Below are positions 19,985-27,838 of a stretch of 64,000 nt of DNA, piece after piece (the stretch's first letter is position 1; the number at the start of each line of letters is the position of its first letter). Made by a program: the position numbers and the translations under genes. The DNA lies in the NCBI RefSeq assembly GCF_011634775.1, contig NZ_JAALXT010000003.1, forward strand, positions 558,001 to 622,000, in the 5' to 3' direction. The notes beneath the pieces are model-generated. The model was not told the origin of the DNA, made no database searches, and was given only the letters and a program-made list of their open reading frames with translations. The DNA is from Thalassoroseus pseudoceratinae (GTDB lineage: Bacteria > Planctomycetota > Planctomycetia > Planctomycetales > Planctomycetaceae).

Positions 19985-20722
19985 TTAGAGGGAAGGAACC
20001 GGACGAGGTTCGTCTGCCTCTGATTTTGGCTTTTCAGCCTGTGGTCCTTTGCCCCGTTTGATCGAATCGGTCAGGTAATCCAGCATCAGACGGATGGATC
20101 GAATGCTGTCGTCGTTGCCGGGGATCGGCAAGTCGACGGTATCAGGATCGCTATCGGTATCGATGAGACCGACAATCTTCGCGCCGATGATGTGGGCTTC
20201 GCGGACTGCGTTCTTTTCCTTATTCGGATCGATCACAACCAAGGCTTCCGGCATACGATTCATATGCCGAATGCCGTTCAGGTTCCGATAGATCTTCTTG
20301 TACTCACGCATCAGCGTCGATTGCATCTTTTTCGAGTACGAAGCCAATTCACCGCTTTGCTCGAGTTGCTCCAACTCTTCCAAGCGTTGCAATCGTCCAC
20401 GAATCGTACGGAAGTTCGTCAGTGTGCCACCGAGCCAGCGTTCGGTCACGTAGGGCATGCCGCAGGCTTCCGCTGCTTCACGGACTGGGTCGGCTGCTTG
20501 ACGTTTCGTTCCGACGAACAGAACCAAACTGCCTTGGGCGGATACTTGCGAAAGATACTTCTGGGCTCGCAACAAGCCTCGGACGGTTTCTTTGATGTCG
20601 ATGATGTGAATCAGGTTTCGGCGACCATAGATATAAGGTCGCATCTTGGGGTTCCAACGGCTTGTGCGGTGACCGTAGTGGACGCCTGATTCGAGGATGT
20701 CTTGGACGTTAATATCCGGCAT
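19985..20722 (-). CDS. rpsB: 30S ribosomal protein S2
   Basis: 246 residues. The start at 20722 gives [18 protein letters not shown], the standard S2 beginning. [18 protein letters not shown] and FVGTKRQA...[16 protein letters not shown] are diagnostic blocks. The C-terminal 20 residues are charged and variable. A good promoter lies at 20900-20928, leaving a leader of roughly 170 bases that could carry S2 autoregulation, which is known in other bacteria. Confidence 0.97.
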   Translation of the reverse strand: MPDINVQDILESGVHYGHRTSRWNPKMRPYIYGRRNLIHIIDIKETVRGLLRAQKYLSQVSAQGSLVLFVGTKRQAADPVREAAEACGMPYVTERWLGGTLTNFRTIRGRLQRLEELEQLEQSGELASYSKKMQSTLMREYKKIYRNLNGIRHMNRMPEALVVIDPNKEKNAVREAHIIGAKIVGLIDTDSDPDTVDLPIPGNDDSIRSIRLMLDYLTDSIKRGKGPQAEKPKSEADEPRPVPSL

Positions 20723-20899
20723 GAGAAGTCTCTTTCTGTTCCCGTTGGGGAACTCAACGACGAGCCGCATGGTGATTGGCTTTCGGCAGCCGATCGCGGG
20801 TCGACGGTGTCGTTGCCTGGTCGTTTGGTCAGGTTTTGGGCCAGGCTGCAATTTGAACGTTACGGAACAAACCCCAATTCCGCGACAAAGCAGGCCCGA

Positions 20900-20928
20900 A
20901 TCGTAGCGATTGAATGGCGTAAGGTCAA
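20900..20928 (-). promoter_or_regulatory. Sigma70-like promoter for rpsB-tsf-pyrH
   Basis: On the minus strand, TTGACC (five of six to the -35 consensus) is followed by exactly 17 bases and TACGAT (four of six to the -10 consensus). It lies 178 bases before the rpsB start codon. Confidence 0.6.
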
Positions 20929-21153
20929 ACCTGCCGATACGACGCCTTTGACAAGCAGGGCAAGCACGGAATTTCGAAGGGATTGGGAAATTGAATGCTG
21001 CAATTCCTTTCAGTCCGTGATAGAGTCTGTATTAAGGCGTCTGTAGGATCGGAATTCGGTGCGTCCCAAATGGGGCGAGCGATGAACATGGCAATGGGCA
21101 AAGACTGTCCGACGGGTTGTCACTCACGGAATGGCAAATTCTCGTTTAACCGT

Positions 21154-21183
21154 TTGATCGGCGTGCCTTTATTGACCTAAAAT
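21154..21183 (+). promoter_or_regulatory. Candidate promoter for the triple zinc-ribbon gene
   Basis: TTGATC, an 18-base spacer and TAAAAT (five of six to consensus), 68 bases before the ATG at 21252. Confidence 0.45.
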
Positions 21184-21251
21184 TAACAGATTTCACATGA
21201 TCGTGAGATTTGCTAATCGACATTCCCAACTCTTTGGCACAGCAAAGACAT

Positions 21252-23135
21252 ATGTCGGAATCGTTCATCAATTGTCCGAAGTGCAACACCTTGCTCATGG
21301 CCGATACCGGTCAGTGTCCGGCGTGTCGTCATGTTTTGGACGAAAGTAAACTCGAGAGCGTTGATGTCCTCCCAGATGACAACGTCTTCAGCACCGGCGC
21401 GATCATCGAGTGCCCTAAGTGCTCGGAGTTTAACGGTTTCGGTCTGGTGCGTTGCTGGAGTTGCGGCGGATTTCTGCGTCCGGAAATCGAAGCTCTCTAC
21501 AACCGGATGTTGGCCGACCGGGAGAAGGTCGAGTACCAACCGTTACCCGAGATCGACGATGCCGGGCAAATCGTACCGGCCTCCGAAGACGTCGTTACAT
21601 CGGAAGAGTCGAATGCTCTCGTGTTACCGATCGAAGGTGATACGAAGCACGGTGAGCTAGACAACGAGAAGGACTTCGATCTCGATCCGGAATTTGCCGA
21701 GTTTGTCGAGAGCGATCCGGAAGACGAAGTCGGCCTGCCAATCCATGATGAGGTCGAGACGTCCGCTACGGAAACATCTGAATCGGAGGAAGAGGCCACG
21801 TACTCGTTGTCAGCGGGTGCGGAAGAAGAATACAAAACGGACGAATCGGCCGCCGAATCAACGGATGAGGCAAAGACCGAGGATGCAGGCGAATCATCGG
21901 ACTCGATGGCTGAAGCGAAATCGGAAACGGAGTCTGAATCCAAGGACACGCAACCCACTTCCGACGTTTCCCATTCCGAAGCAACTGGCGGTGACGTTCT
22001 CTTTGAGATCGCATTGGAGGAGGAGCAGGAATCGGTCAAACAGCGTCGATTGGCCCGTGAGCAACGGAAAAAACGCGGTCGCCGCCCCGGGCAGCAAGCC
22101 GGTAAGCCCGGACCTCAGCAGAAACGCCCAATTGCCACGAAAAAACCAGCGAAACGTGCGAAGGTCGCTCCTCGCAAGTTTCCCATGTGGCTCAATGATG
22201 TGCATTTGCACGAAGCGGATGTCAAGAAGATCAAACCGAAGGTCGGTAGCTTGGCAACTCAGTTCAAGGAAGTCGATGTTGGGCTGTCGTCGGAGCAAAT
22301 GATTCTCGCTGGTTTGCTGAAGACCGGTGGTCTGTTTTCGCGTGGCGGGGGTGACAAAGAAAAGGTCCGCCAGGATTTCCGAAAGTTCCTGGAAACCGCA
22401 CCGACAAAACCTCCGGAGCCACCGGCGGAAGAGAAAGCCGCCGAGGAAAAGCCAGCCGAAGACACAGAAGCGGCCGCAAAGTCCAAGGACGAGAAGAAAA
22501 AAGCCAAAGGGAAACCAGACAAAAAGGACGAAAGTGAGTTCCCGATCGGGTTTCGTGTTTCGGTCACTCCCGAGGATGTGCAGAAGCTGAAAGTCGTCTA
22601 TCCGGCTCCGTATATTCATGAATCGACGTTCGCGGGGGCACCGGTCTTCGGGGAAGGTCGAATTGGCGTTGTGTTACCCGGTGAAGATGCGAAGTCACAA
22701 TTCCTGTCGTTTGTGTTGACGGAATTTCGACGATTCTCCGGAGGGCTCCGGAAACTCTATGGCGTGAAAGACCTGGGATTGGTCGAGGGCGTTCCGCTCA
22801 GCGACAAGACCGAGAAAGTCCAATGCCATTACAGCGAAGACGAGTTTGAAGTTCTCGACGGGGAAACGATCCCGTTTTACGAAACCGATCCAAAGATGAA
22901 TCTCGAACTTGTAGGCCGCAAGTGCGAAAACTGCGGGTTAGTTGTTTCCGAGGATGCCCGTCGAAAAGAAAAGATTGGTGGGTTGAACGGGAAGGGAATC
23001 GCGAAAGCGAAGTGCCCTAAGTGCGAAAAGAAATTCGGCTCGACTTCCCTATACCGAATCGCATCCCCGCCGCGAGCCACGGAGAAAACCGATAAGAAAG
23101 ACGCAGACTCCAAAGAATTTGCAGCTGTAAAGTAG
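21252..23135 (+). CDS. Acidic protein with three zinc ribbons
   Basis: 627 residues from ATG 21252. Two N-terminal zinc ribbons use C8/C11/C22/C25 and C54/C57/C68/C71. A third at the C-terminus uses C558/C561 and C588/C591. Residues about 110-260 are very rich in Glu, Asp, Ser and Thr and likely disordered. A Lys/Arg/Pro/Gln-rich patch follows near 270-310. A folded domain of unknown type occupies about 310-380 and 420-550. There is no signal peptide, so it is cytoplasmic. The alternating acidic and basic segments with zinc ribbons suggest nucleic-acid or ribosome contact, but function is unknown. It is followed by a shared terminator hairpin. Confidence 0.8.
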   Translation: MSESFINCPKCNTLLMADTGQCPACRHVLDESKLESVDVLPDDNVFSTGAIIECPKCSEFNGFGLVRCWSCGGFLRPEIEALYNRMLADREKVEYQPLPEIDDAGQIVPASEDVVTSEESNALVLPIEGDTKHGELDNEKDFDLDPEFAEFVESDPEDEVGLPIHDEVETSATETSESEEEATYSLSAGAEEEYKTDESAAESTDEAKTEDAGESSDSMAEAKSETESESKDTQPTSDVSHSEATGGDVLFEIALEEEQESVKQRRLAREQRKKRGRRPGQQAGKPGPQQKRPIATKKPAKRAKVAPRKFPMWLNDVHLHEADVKKIKPKVGSLATQFKEVDVGLSSEQMILAGLLKTGGLFSRGGGDKEKVRQDFRKFLETAPTKPPEPPAEEKAAEEKPAEDTEAAAKSKDEKKKAKGKPDKKDESEFPIGFRVSVTPEDVQKLKVVYPAPYIHESTFAGAPVFGEGRIGVVLPGEDAKSQFLSFVLTEFRRFSGGLRKLYGVKDLGLVEGVPLSDKTEKVQCHYSEDEFEVLDGETIPFYETDPKMNLELVGRKCENCGLVVSEDARRKEKIGGLNGKGIAKAKCPKCEKKFGSTSLYRIASPPRATEKTDKKDADSKEFAAVK

Positions 23136-23142
23136 ACCGAAT

Positions 23143-23169
23143 GCCGGCTCTGTGAATTGCAGAACCGGC
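23143..23169 (+). terminator. Terminator between the zinc-ribbon gene and the convergent secreted-protein gene
   Basis: An imperfect hairpin: five G/C pairs (GCCGG/CCGGC), one mismatch, four further pairs and a seven-base loop, followed by TTCGTTGTTTTT on the plus strand. Confidence 0.65.
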
Positions 23170-23184
23170 TTCGTTGTTTTTGCA

Positions 23185-23847
23185 TTACTCGTTGCTGGAC
23201 TCTTCTTTCGCAGTCGGCGGTTTTGGTTCTTCTTCAGTTTCCTTGTTGGCACCGAATGCCTCACGGAACTTATCGTAATTCGCCGTGATGGTGTCTTCTT
23301 TGCCAGCCATCTTAAGGTAGTAAACGGCTTTCGGGGCTTCCAATGGTTTCGCCAAAATCACGGCTAACATACGGGCTCCGGGAAGGCTCTCCGTTTTGCC
23401 GAGGATCGGTGGACCGACCGAGCGGTTGTATGTTCCCGTCACATCGACGAACACATACTGACCTTGCTCCGCTTTACCGATGATGACCTTCGCCTTGCGT
23501 CCTTCCGCTTCGAATTGACCAATCCAACGTTCGATGTTTGCACGAATCTGGCCACCACCACCCGCAAAGGAAAAGATGGTGAGTTCTACGGGCTCGCCGT
23601 CGGCATCGGCTGCAGGGATCTCGAACTGAGCCAGTCGCAGCCGGCTATTGGGCTTGGTTTGCTTCCAGGTCGACGGAACGGATAATTCCAAACCGTTTTC
23701 ATCATCTGCTTGACGCTTGATGACGACAACCTCGGTGTCCTGTTTCTTCTCGGCGGTTTCGGTGTTTTCTTGGGCAGAAGCGGATTGTCCGATCAGCAGG
23801 GTTGCCCCCAAGGTGATCAATCCGAGGCGTGCGAAATTGAATTTCAT
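23185..23847 (-). CDS. Secreted protein of unknown function
   Basis: 220 residues from the ATG at 23847, which gives a clean signal peptide (LGLITLGATLLIG, cleavage after ASAQ); the frame also extends upstream to an ATG at 23946 without that advantage. The mature part is a beta-rich domain of about 150 residues beginning near LSVPSTWKQTKP, followed by a Glu/Pro/Lys-rich tail. No catalytic motif is visible. The type is frequent in planctomycete genomes. It is transcribed convergently with the zinc-ribbon gene. Confidence 0.75.
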   Translation of the reverse strand: MKFNFARLGLITLGATLLIGQSASAQENTETAEKKQDTEVVVIKRQADDENGLELSVPSTWKQTKPNSRLRLAQFEIPAADADGEPVELTIFSFAGGGGQIRANIERWIGQFEAEGRKAKVIIGKAEQGQYVFVDVTGTYNRSVGPPILGKTESLPGARMLAVILAKPLEAPKAVYYLKMAGKEDTITANYDKFREAFGANKETEEEPKPPTAKEESSNE

Positions 23848-24053
23848 ATCGACACAAACTTTCCAGTTCAAACGGGGTTCCAAGGACAAAATCCTGCTGA
23901 AAAGATTCTCCGGGATTCGCTTGTCGATTTCAAGAAGCCCCAACAATTCGGCTTGATACGAGAATCCCGACCGGGCAAAGTTCGCCCGTTGCGTGTCTGC
24001 ACGGAGGGGCGTAGAATACCGAAATCGAACCGACCTGATGAGAAACCGAAAAT

Positions 24054-24539
24054 ATGGATTTTGAGAAACGGCTGCAAAAAGCCATCAATCGAGGCGAAAC
24101 CACGCGACGGATGCAAGCGAAGGAAAAAGCCGCACGGGAGTTGTCCGAGGACGAACTTCGGACCATGCATTCCGGCTATCGCTTGGAACTTTCCGAACAC
24201 ATCGAAAACTGCCTGCGTAAGTTGGCGGATCACTTTCTTGGCTTCACATTCTCGACGCTTGTGAGTGAAGAGGGCTGGGGAGCACGTGTGGTTCGTGATG
24301 ATCTTCGCTTCCGAGACGGTCGAAAGGAAAACCTCTTCAGCCGCTTCGAGTTGTTTATCCGTCCTTTTAGTCAGGCTCACATTGTGGAGTTGGTGGCAAA
24401 GGGGACGGTGCACAACAAAGAAGTGATGAAACAGTCGCAGTATCAGTTTCTTGCCGACTTCGACATGGACACCTTCCAAGCCATGATCGACCAACGCGTT
24501 TTGGAATTCGCCGAAACTTACGCTTCAAAGGCTTCGTAG
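24054..24539 (+). CDS. Small soluble protein of unknown function
   Basis: 161 residues, with a basic helical N-terminus (about residues 1-50) and an alpha/beta C-terminal part containing VVRDDLRFRDGRKENLFSRF. No signal peptide. Its stop codon abuts the start codon of the KDPG-aldolase gene with no bases between, so the two are almost certainly coupled. I cannot assign a function. Confidence 0.8.
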   Translation: MDFEKRLQKAINRGETTRRMQAKEKAARELSEDELRTMHSGYRLELSEHIENCLRKLADHFLGFTFSTLVSEEGWGARVVRDDLRFRDGRKENLFSRFELFIRPFSQAHIVELVAKGTVHNKEVMKQSQYQFLADFDMDTFQAMIDQRVLEFAETYASKAS

Positions 24540-25193
24540 ATGTCGCGATCTGAAGATTTACACCACGTCCTCGATCGCGGTTTGGTCGCGATTCTCCGGG
24601 CACCGTCCGGTGAACGCCTTGTCGAAGTGGCCGAGGCGTTGTACGAGGGGGGCATTGATGTCATCGAAGTCACCTTCACGGTTCCAGGTGCTGCAGAGAT
24701 CATCTCTGAAGTTTCCCGTCGGATGGGGGATCGAATTCTACTAGGTGCCGGCTCGATTCTGGATGCGGAGACGGCTCGCATTGCGATCCTCGCAGGGGCG
24801 AATTTCGTTGTCGCTCCCGTTGTGAGTCACGATGTCATTTCAATGTGCCATCGTTACGACAAGCTGGTGATGCCAGGTGCTTTCACGCCGACTGAAGTGC
24901 TTTCCGCTTGGGATGCCGGTGCCGATGTCGTCAAGATCTTCCCCGCAGAGACCGGTGGCCCCGCTCATTTGAAAGCACTTAAAGGGCCGTTGCCGCAGGT
25001 TCGCATGATGCCAACTGGGGGCGTCAACTTGGAGACACTGCCGAAATTCGTGGCTGCGGGTGCGTGTGCGGTTGGTCTGGGTGGGTCGTTGGTGGAAAAG
25101 ACTGCCTTGGCGAATGGAGACATGAACCGTATTCGGGATTTGGCAGGGCAGTATGTCAACGCCATGCGGCATGCCCGCGAGGAAAACGGATGA
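24540..25193 (+). CDS. eda: 2-keto-3-deoxy-6-phosphogluconate / 4-hydroxy-2-oxoglutarate aldolase family protein
   Basis: 217 residues of the class I KDPG aldolase TIM barrel. Glu43 in VIEVTFTVPGA and the Schiff-base Lys132 in VVKIFPAE are in place, as are GAGSILDAE and PGAFTPTEV (usually PGVxTPTE). MPTGGV near residue 157 closes the phosphate site. It cleaves KDPG to pyruvate and glyceraldehyde 3-phosphate in the Entner-Doudoroff pathway, or acts on a related 2-keto-3-deoxy sugar phosphate. The start directly follows the stop of the upstream gene, and the end overlaps the Nudix gene by four bases. Confidence 0.88.
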   Translation: MSRSEDLHHVLDRGLVAILRAPSGERLVEVAEALYEGGIDVIEVTFTVPGAAEIISEVSRRMGDRILLGAGSILDAETARIAILAGANFVVAPVVSHDVISMCHRYDKLVMPGAFTPTEVLSAWDAGADVVKIFPAETGGPAHLKALKGPLPQVRMMPTGGVNLETLPKFVAAGACAVGLGGSLVEKTALANGDMNRIRDLAGQYVNAMRHAREENG

Positions 25194-25702
25194 CGGACGG
25201 AACCGAAGACATCTTCGACGTGGTCGATGCGAAGGATCAGGTGATTCGCCAGGAACTCCGGTCCGTGGTGCATCGCGAAAAATTGCTGCATCGGGCGGTG
25301 CACATTTTCGTGTTCAACGCCTCGGGCGAACTGTTCCTACAATTGCGGTCAAAAACCAAAGACGAATACCCGTCACGCTTCACTTCGTCGGCGTCTGGTC
25401 ATGTTGACGCGGGCGAAACCTACGAGATCGCCGCGGTCCGTGAGTTGCGTGAGGAATTGGGGATCACCGGCGAGTTAGAATTCCTGACGAAGTTGCCCGC
25501 TCGGAAAGAGTTAGCCAACGAACACTCGGCTCTCTACCGGATGACAACTGAGGACGAACTCACGCTCGACACCGAAGAGATCGCTGGTGGCGACTTTTAC
25601 CCCGTCGCGGAGATCGCGGCTTGGATCCTGCGGGATCCGCACAAGTTTTCGCCGCCATTCCTGGTGCTGTTCGATTGGTATCGGCGACGGTTCGATTATT
25701 GA
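25190..25702 (+). CDS. Nudix hydrolase (YfcD/isopentenyl-diphosphate-isomerase-like)
   Basis: 170 residues from ATG 25190, which overlaps the aldolase stop as ATGA. A complete Nudix box spans about residues 69-91 (G-x5-E-x7-R-E-L-x-E-E-L-G-I). The first 45 residues (DVVDAKDQVI, LLHRAVHIFVFN) match the subgroup containing YfcD and isopentenyl-diphosphate isomerase, but the isomerase catalytic cysteine is not evident. Probably a housecleaning pyrophosphatase. Third gene of a tight operon. Confidence 0.85.
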   Translation: MTDGTEDIFDVVDAKDQVIRQELRSVVHREKLLHRAVHIFVFNASGELFLQLRSKTKDEYPSRFTSSASGHVDAGETYEIAAVRELREELGITGELEFLTKLPARKELANEHSALYRMTTEDELTLDTEEIAGGDFYPVAEIAAWILRDPHKFSPPFLVLFDWYRRRFDY

Positions 25703-25732
25703 TTGATCACCTGGAAGCGAGTCCTGGAAGAC

Positions 25733-26221
25733 TCAGCTTTCCAACTGATACTCCAATGCAGCGGCAACGGCCAACTCGTCACAGCGTTCGTTTTCCGCGT
25801 GGCCGCTATGACCTTTCACCACGGTAAAGTGCACTTGGTGATCTGCAAGTAGTTTGTCCAACTCCTGCCAGTACTCGACATTCTTGACTGGCTTGAGTTG
25901 CTTGCCTTCTTTTCGCTTCCACCCACGCGCCTTCCAACCGGGCAACCACTCTTGACTGCCCTTAGCCACGTACGTGCTGTCGGTGATGACTTCGACTGCC
26001 GAAAAGGCTTTCAAGGCCTTGAGCCCCTCGATCACCGCAGTCAATTCCATTTGGTTATTGGTTGTGAGCGCAGCACCGCCCGAACCTTCTTTTTCTCGTC
26101 CGCTGGCTGGGTGACGGAGGATATACGCCCACCCTCCGGGACCCGGATTGCCGCGACACGCTCCGTCCGTGAACAACTGCACTTCGGGTGGCGATTTCTT
26201 AGGAAACTCTTGATTTCCCAT
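25733..26221 (-). CDS. rnhA: Ribonuclease HI
   Basis: 162 residues from the ATG at 26221; a TTG three codons earlier lies too close to the GGAG to be preferred. The catalytic acids are Asp19 (FTDGACRGNPG), Glu59 (QMELTA), Asp81 (TDSTYV) and Asp148, with the mobile His138. It removes RNA from RNA-DNA hybrids. The basic handle region (WKARGWKRKEGK) is present, as in the Escherichia coli enzyme. It follows infA on the same strand with a 42-base gap. Confidence 0.94.
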   Translation of the reverse strand: MGNQEFPKKSPPEVQLFTDGACRGNPGPGGWAYILRHPASGREKEGSGGAALTTNNQMELTAVIEGLKALKAFSAVEVITDSTYVAKGSQEWLPGWKARGWKRKEGKQLKPVKNVEYWQELDKLLADHQVHFTVVKGHSGHAENERCDELAVAAALEYQLES

Positions 26222-26263
26222 TGCAGACAAAGACTCCAGCGAGTTCCAACAGGACGTTACCGA

Positions 26264-26482
26264 CTACCGTTCTCGATAGGTGATTCGTCCGCGACTCAAA
26301 TCATAGGGGGACACTTCCACAATCACGCGATCGCCGGGGACGATCCGGATGAAGTGTTTCCGCATTTTGCCTGCGACGTGGGCCATGACTTCATGCCCGT
26401 TGTCAAGTTCCACGCGAAACTGCGTGTTGGCAAGTGCCTCGGTCACTTTGCCTTGGACCTCGATGGCCTCTTCTTTGGCCAT
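26264..26482 (-). CDS. infA: Translation initiation factor IF-1
   Basis: 72 residues with the S1/OB fold. [17 protein letters not shown] starts the protein; [19 protein letters not shown] and [18 protein letters not shown] are conserved. AAGGAG lies nine bases before the ATG. It occupies the ribosomal A site during initiation. It stands apart from a ribosomal-protein cluster here and is followed by rnhA. Confidence 0.96.
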   Translation of the reverse strand: MAKEEAIEVQGKVTEALANTQFRVELDNGHEVMAHVAGKMRKHFIRIVPGDRVIVEVSPYDLSRGRITYRER

Positions 26483-26548
26483 GAATGCTCTCTCCTTCTG
26501 TGTGGGTACGGAAAAATTCCATAAATGTTGGCCACATTGGCTGTCCTC

Positions 26549-26576
26549 AGTATATCTGCACATTCTTTGAGGATAA
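26549..26576 (-). promoter_or_regulatory. Candidate promoter for infA
   Basis: On the minus strand TATACT (five of six to -10) with a weak -35 TTATCC 16 bases upstream; 67 bases before the infA ATG. Confidence 0.4.
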
Positions 26577-26610
26577 AGTCGGAAACATGACTGAACTGTG
26601 GAGAAATATT

Positions 26611-26638
26611 TTGACGCTGAGAAAATACGAGCTAGGTT
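26611..26638 (+). promoter_or_regulatory. Weak promoter candidate for the Flp-type pilin gene
   Basis: TTGACG (five of six) followed after 16 bases by TAGGTT (three of six), 57 bases before the ATG at 26696. Confidence 0.3.
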
Positions 26639-26695
26639 TAGTGTTATCTTGATCTCCCAGCGATCGATTCAACACGCTGTTTTAGGGGCGGCCTC

Positions 26696-26869
26696 ATGAA
26701 ACCAATCCAGGCATTCTTCACCGAGGACAACGCCGCTACGGCTGTTGAATACGCTGTTATGTTGGCGATGATCTTGCTTTCGATCATCGCGGCCATCAGC
26801 CAGGTCGGTGGTGCGTCGGGGTCGATGTGGGACAACAACAGCACCCAGCTTAAGAACGCCGGTTTCTAA
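26696..26869 (+). CDS. flp: Flp/Fap-type pilin
   Basis: 57 residues, too short for many gene finders. The sequence opens MKPIQAFFTEDNAATAVEYA and continues into a hydrophobic helix (VMLAMILLSIIAAI). A short acidic pre-sequence, the ATAVEYA block and the following hydrophobic stretch are typical of Flp pilins, which TadV cleaves ahead of the Glu-Tyr pair and the Tad machinery assembles into adhesive filaments. No tad/cpa genes are adjacent, so this is an orphan pilin or works with a Tad locus elsewhere. GGGGCGG upstream is only a partial Shine-Dalgarno match. Confidence 0.85.
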   Translation: MKPIQAFFTEDNAATAVEYAVMLAMILLSIIAAISQVGGASGSMWDNNSTQLKNAGF

Positions 26870-26953
26870 ACGCTGCGGTCAATTTAGTTTTTCCCCACGC
26901 GACTTTTTCGTCGTTACGCTGGTTATCTCTCCTTTATCGATGATGGATCATTT

Positions 26954-27664
26954 GTGAGGACGAATTGCTTCATTGCGTTTGGGGGAAATCTTGGAAACGT
27001 ATCCGAACGTTTCCAAGAGTGCTGGCAGGTGATGCGGGAATCGGACGGCTTCGAGCTGGTGCAAACGAGTCCGATCTATGAGTCCCGACCCATGGGCCAA
27101 TCAGCTGGGACGAATTATTGCAATGCCGCGGTTGAAGTGCGTTGCGATTTGTCTCCGCAAGACCTTTTGGTGGAGTTGCAATGTCTCGAAACCCGTTTTG
27201 GACGGCAACGCGATATTCGCTGGGGGCCGAGAACGCTCGACTTGGACATCTTGCTCTACGGCGATGAGGTCGTTCAGACGCCGACCTTGGAAATTCCGCA
27301 TCCGGGGATCGTTTATCGACGATTCGTGCTCGATCCGCTTTGCGACATTGCTCCATCCGTTCGTCATCCCGTTTACGCTCGTCGACTCTCTGAACTACGG
27401 GACGGACTCCTGAAACGACCCCTACTAATTGCGGTCGAGCCGACTGTGCTGGAGAATATTCACGATATCGAGCGAACGCTCGCTTCGCGATTTTCCAAGG
27501 TGTGTATTGTCGATCCTGCCGACGTCGAACCTTCGTTGGTTCTCTCTACCACCGACGAACACCTGACGCAAATGTCACGCTCGTCGTGCAACGTCAATCT
27601 TGCCAAGATGAATTCGGACTTCGAAACCGCGTTGGTCGATGTTCTATCGGCGGCACTCGGTTAG
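26954..27664 (+). CDS. folK: 2-amino-4-hydroxy-6-hydroxymethyldihydropteridine pyrophosphokinase, extended C-terminus
   Basis: 236 residues from GTG 26954. FGGNLGNVSERF, the SPIYESRPMG loop, FGRQRDIRWGPRTLDLDILLYG and IPHPGIVYRRFVLDPL are HPPK signatures; the paired Asp residues of DLDILLYG bind magnesium. It transfers pyrophosphate from ATP to the pterin in folate synthesis. Typical HPPK is about 160 residues, so about 75 C-terminal residues form an extra domain of unknown role that does not resemble dihydropteroate synthase. It stands alone between the pilin gene and an oxidoreductase gene. Confidence 0.9.
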   Translation: MRTNCFIAFGGNLGNVSERFQECWQVMRESDGFELVQTSPIYESRPMGQSAGTNYCNAAVEVRCDLSPQDLLVELQCLETRFGRQRDIRWGPRTLDLDILLYGDEVVQTPTLEIPHPGIVYRRFVLDPLCDIAPSVRHPVYARRLSELRDGLLKRPLLIAVEPTVLENIHDIERTLASRFSKVCIVDPADVEPSLVLSTTDEHLTQMSRSSCNVNLAKMNSDFETALVDVLSAALG

Positions 27665-27695
27665 TGATCAAGTTGCAATAATCATCTTTGATGCG

Positions 27696-27724
27696 TTGCG
27701 AGGGCGGAGCAACCGGCTTAAGAT
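27696..27724 (+). promoter_or_regulatory. Candidate promoter for the Tat-exported oxidoreductase
   Basis: TTGCGA, 17 bases, TAAGAT (four of six in each box), 115 bases before ATG 27839. Confidence 0.35.
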
Positions 27725-27838
27725 CGGGTGTTCATAGAATGGTCAGCAGTTCTGGTCCGGTGAATGTCTCAAAGCTCACCACCCATTCGACCTCACGCAC
27801 ATTTGGTCCCGCGTCACTTTTTCGCAAGGAGCCTGTCT

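Larger units (their letters stand above)
20723..21251. other. Intergenic region between rpsB and the zinc-ribbon gene
   Basis: 529 bases between divergent genes. It contains the two promoter candidates described separately (20900-20928 and 21154-21183) and the rpsB leader. The remaining stretch, about 20930-21150, shows no open frame with a ribosome-binding site and no tRNA-like fold that I can recognise. Confidence 0.6.
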
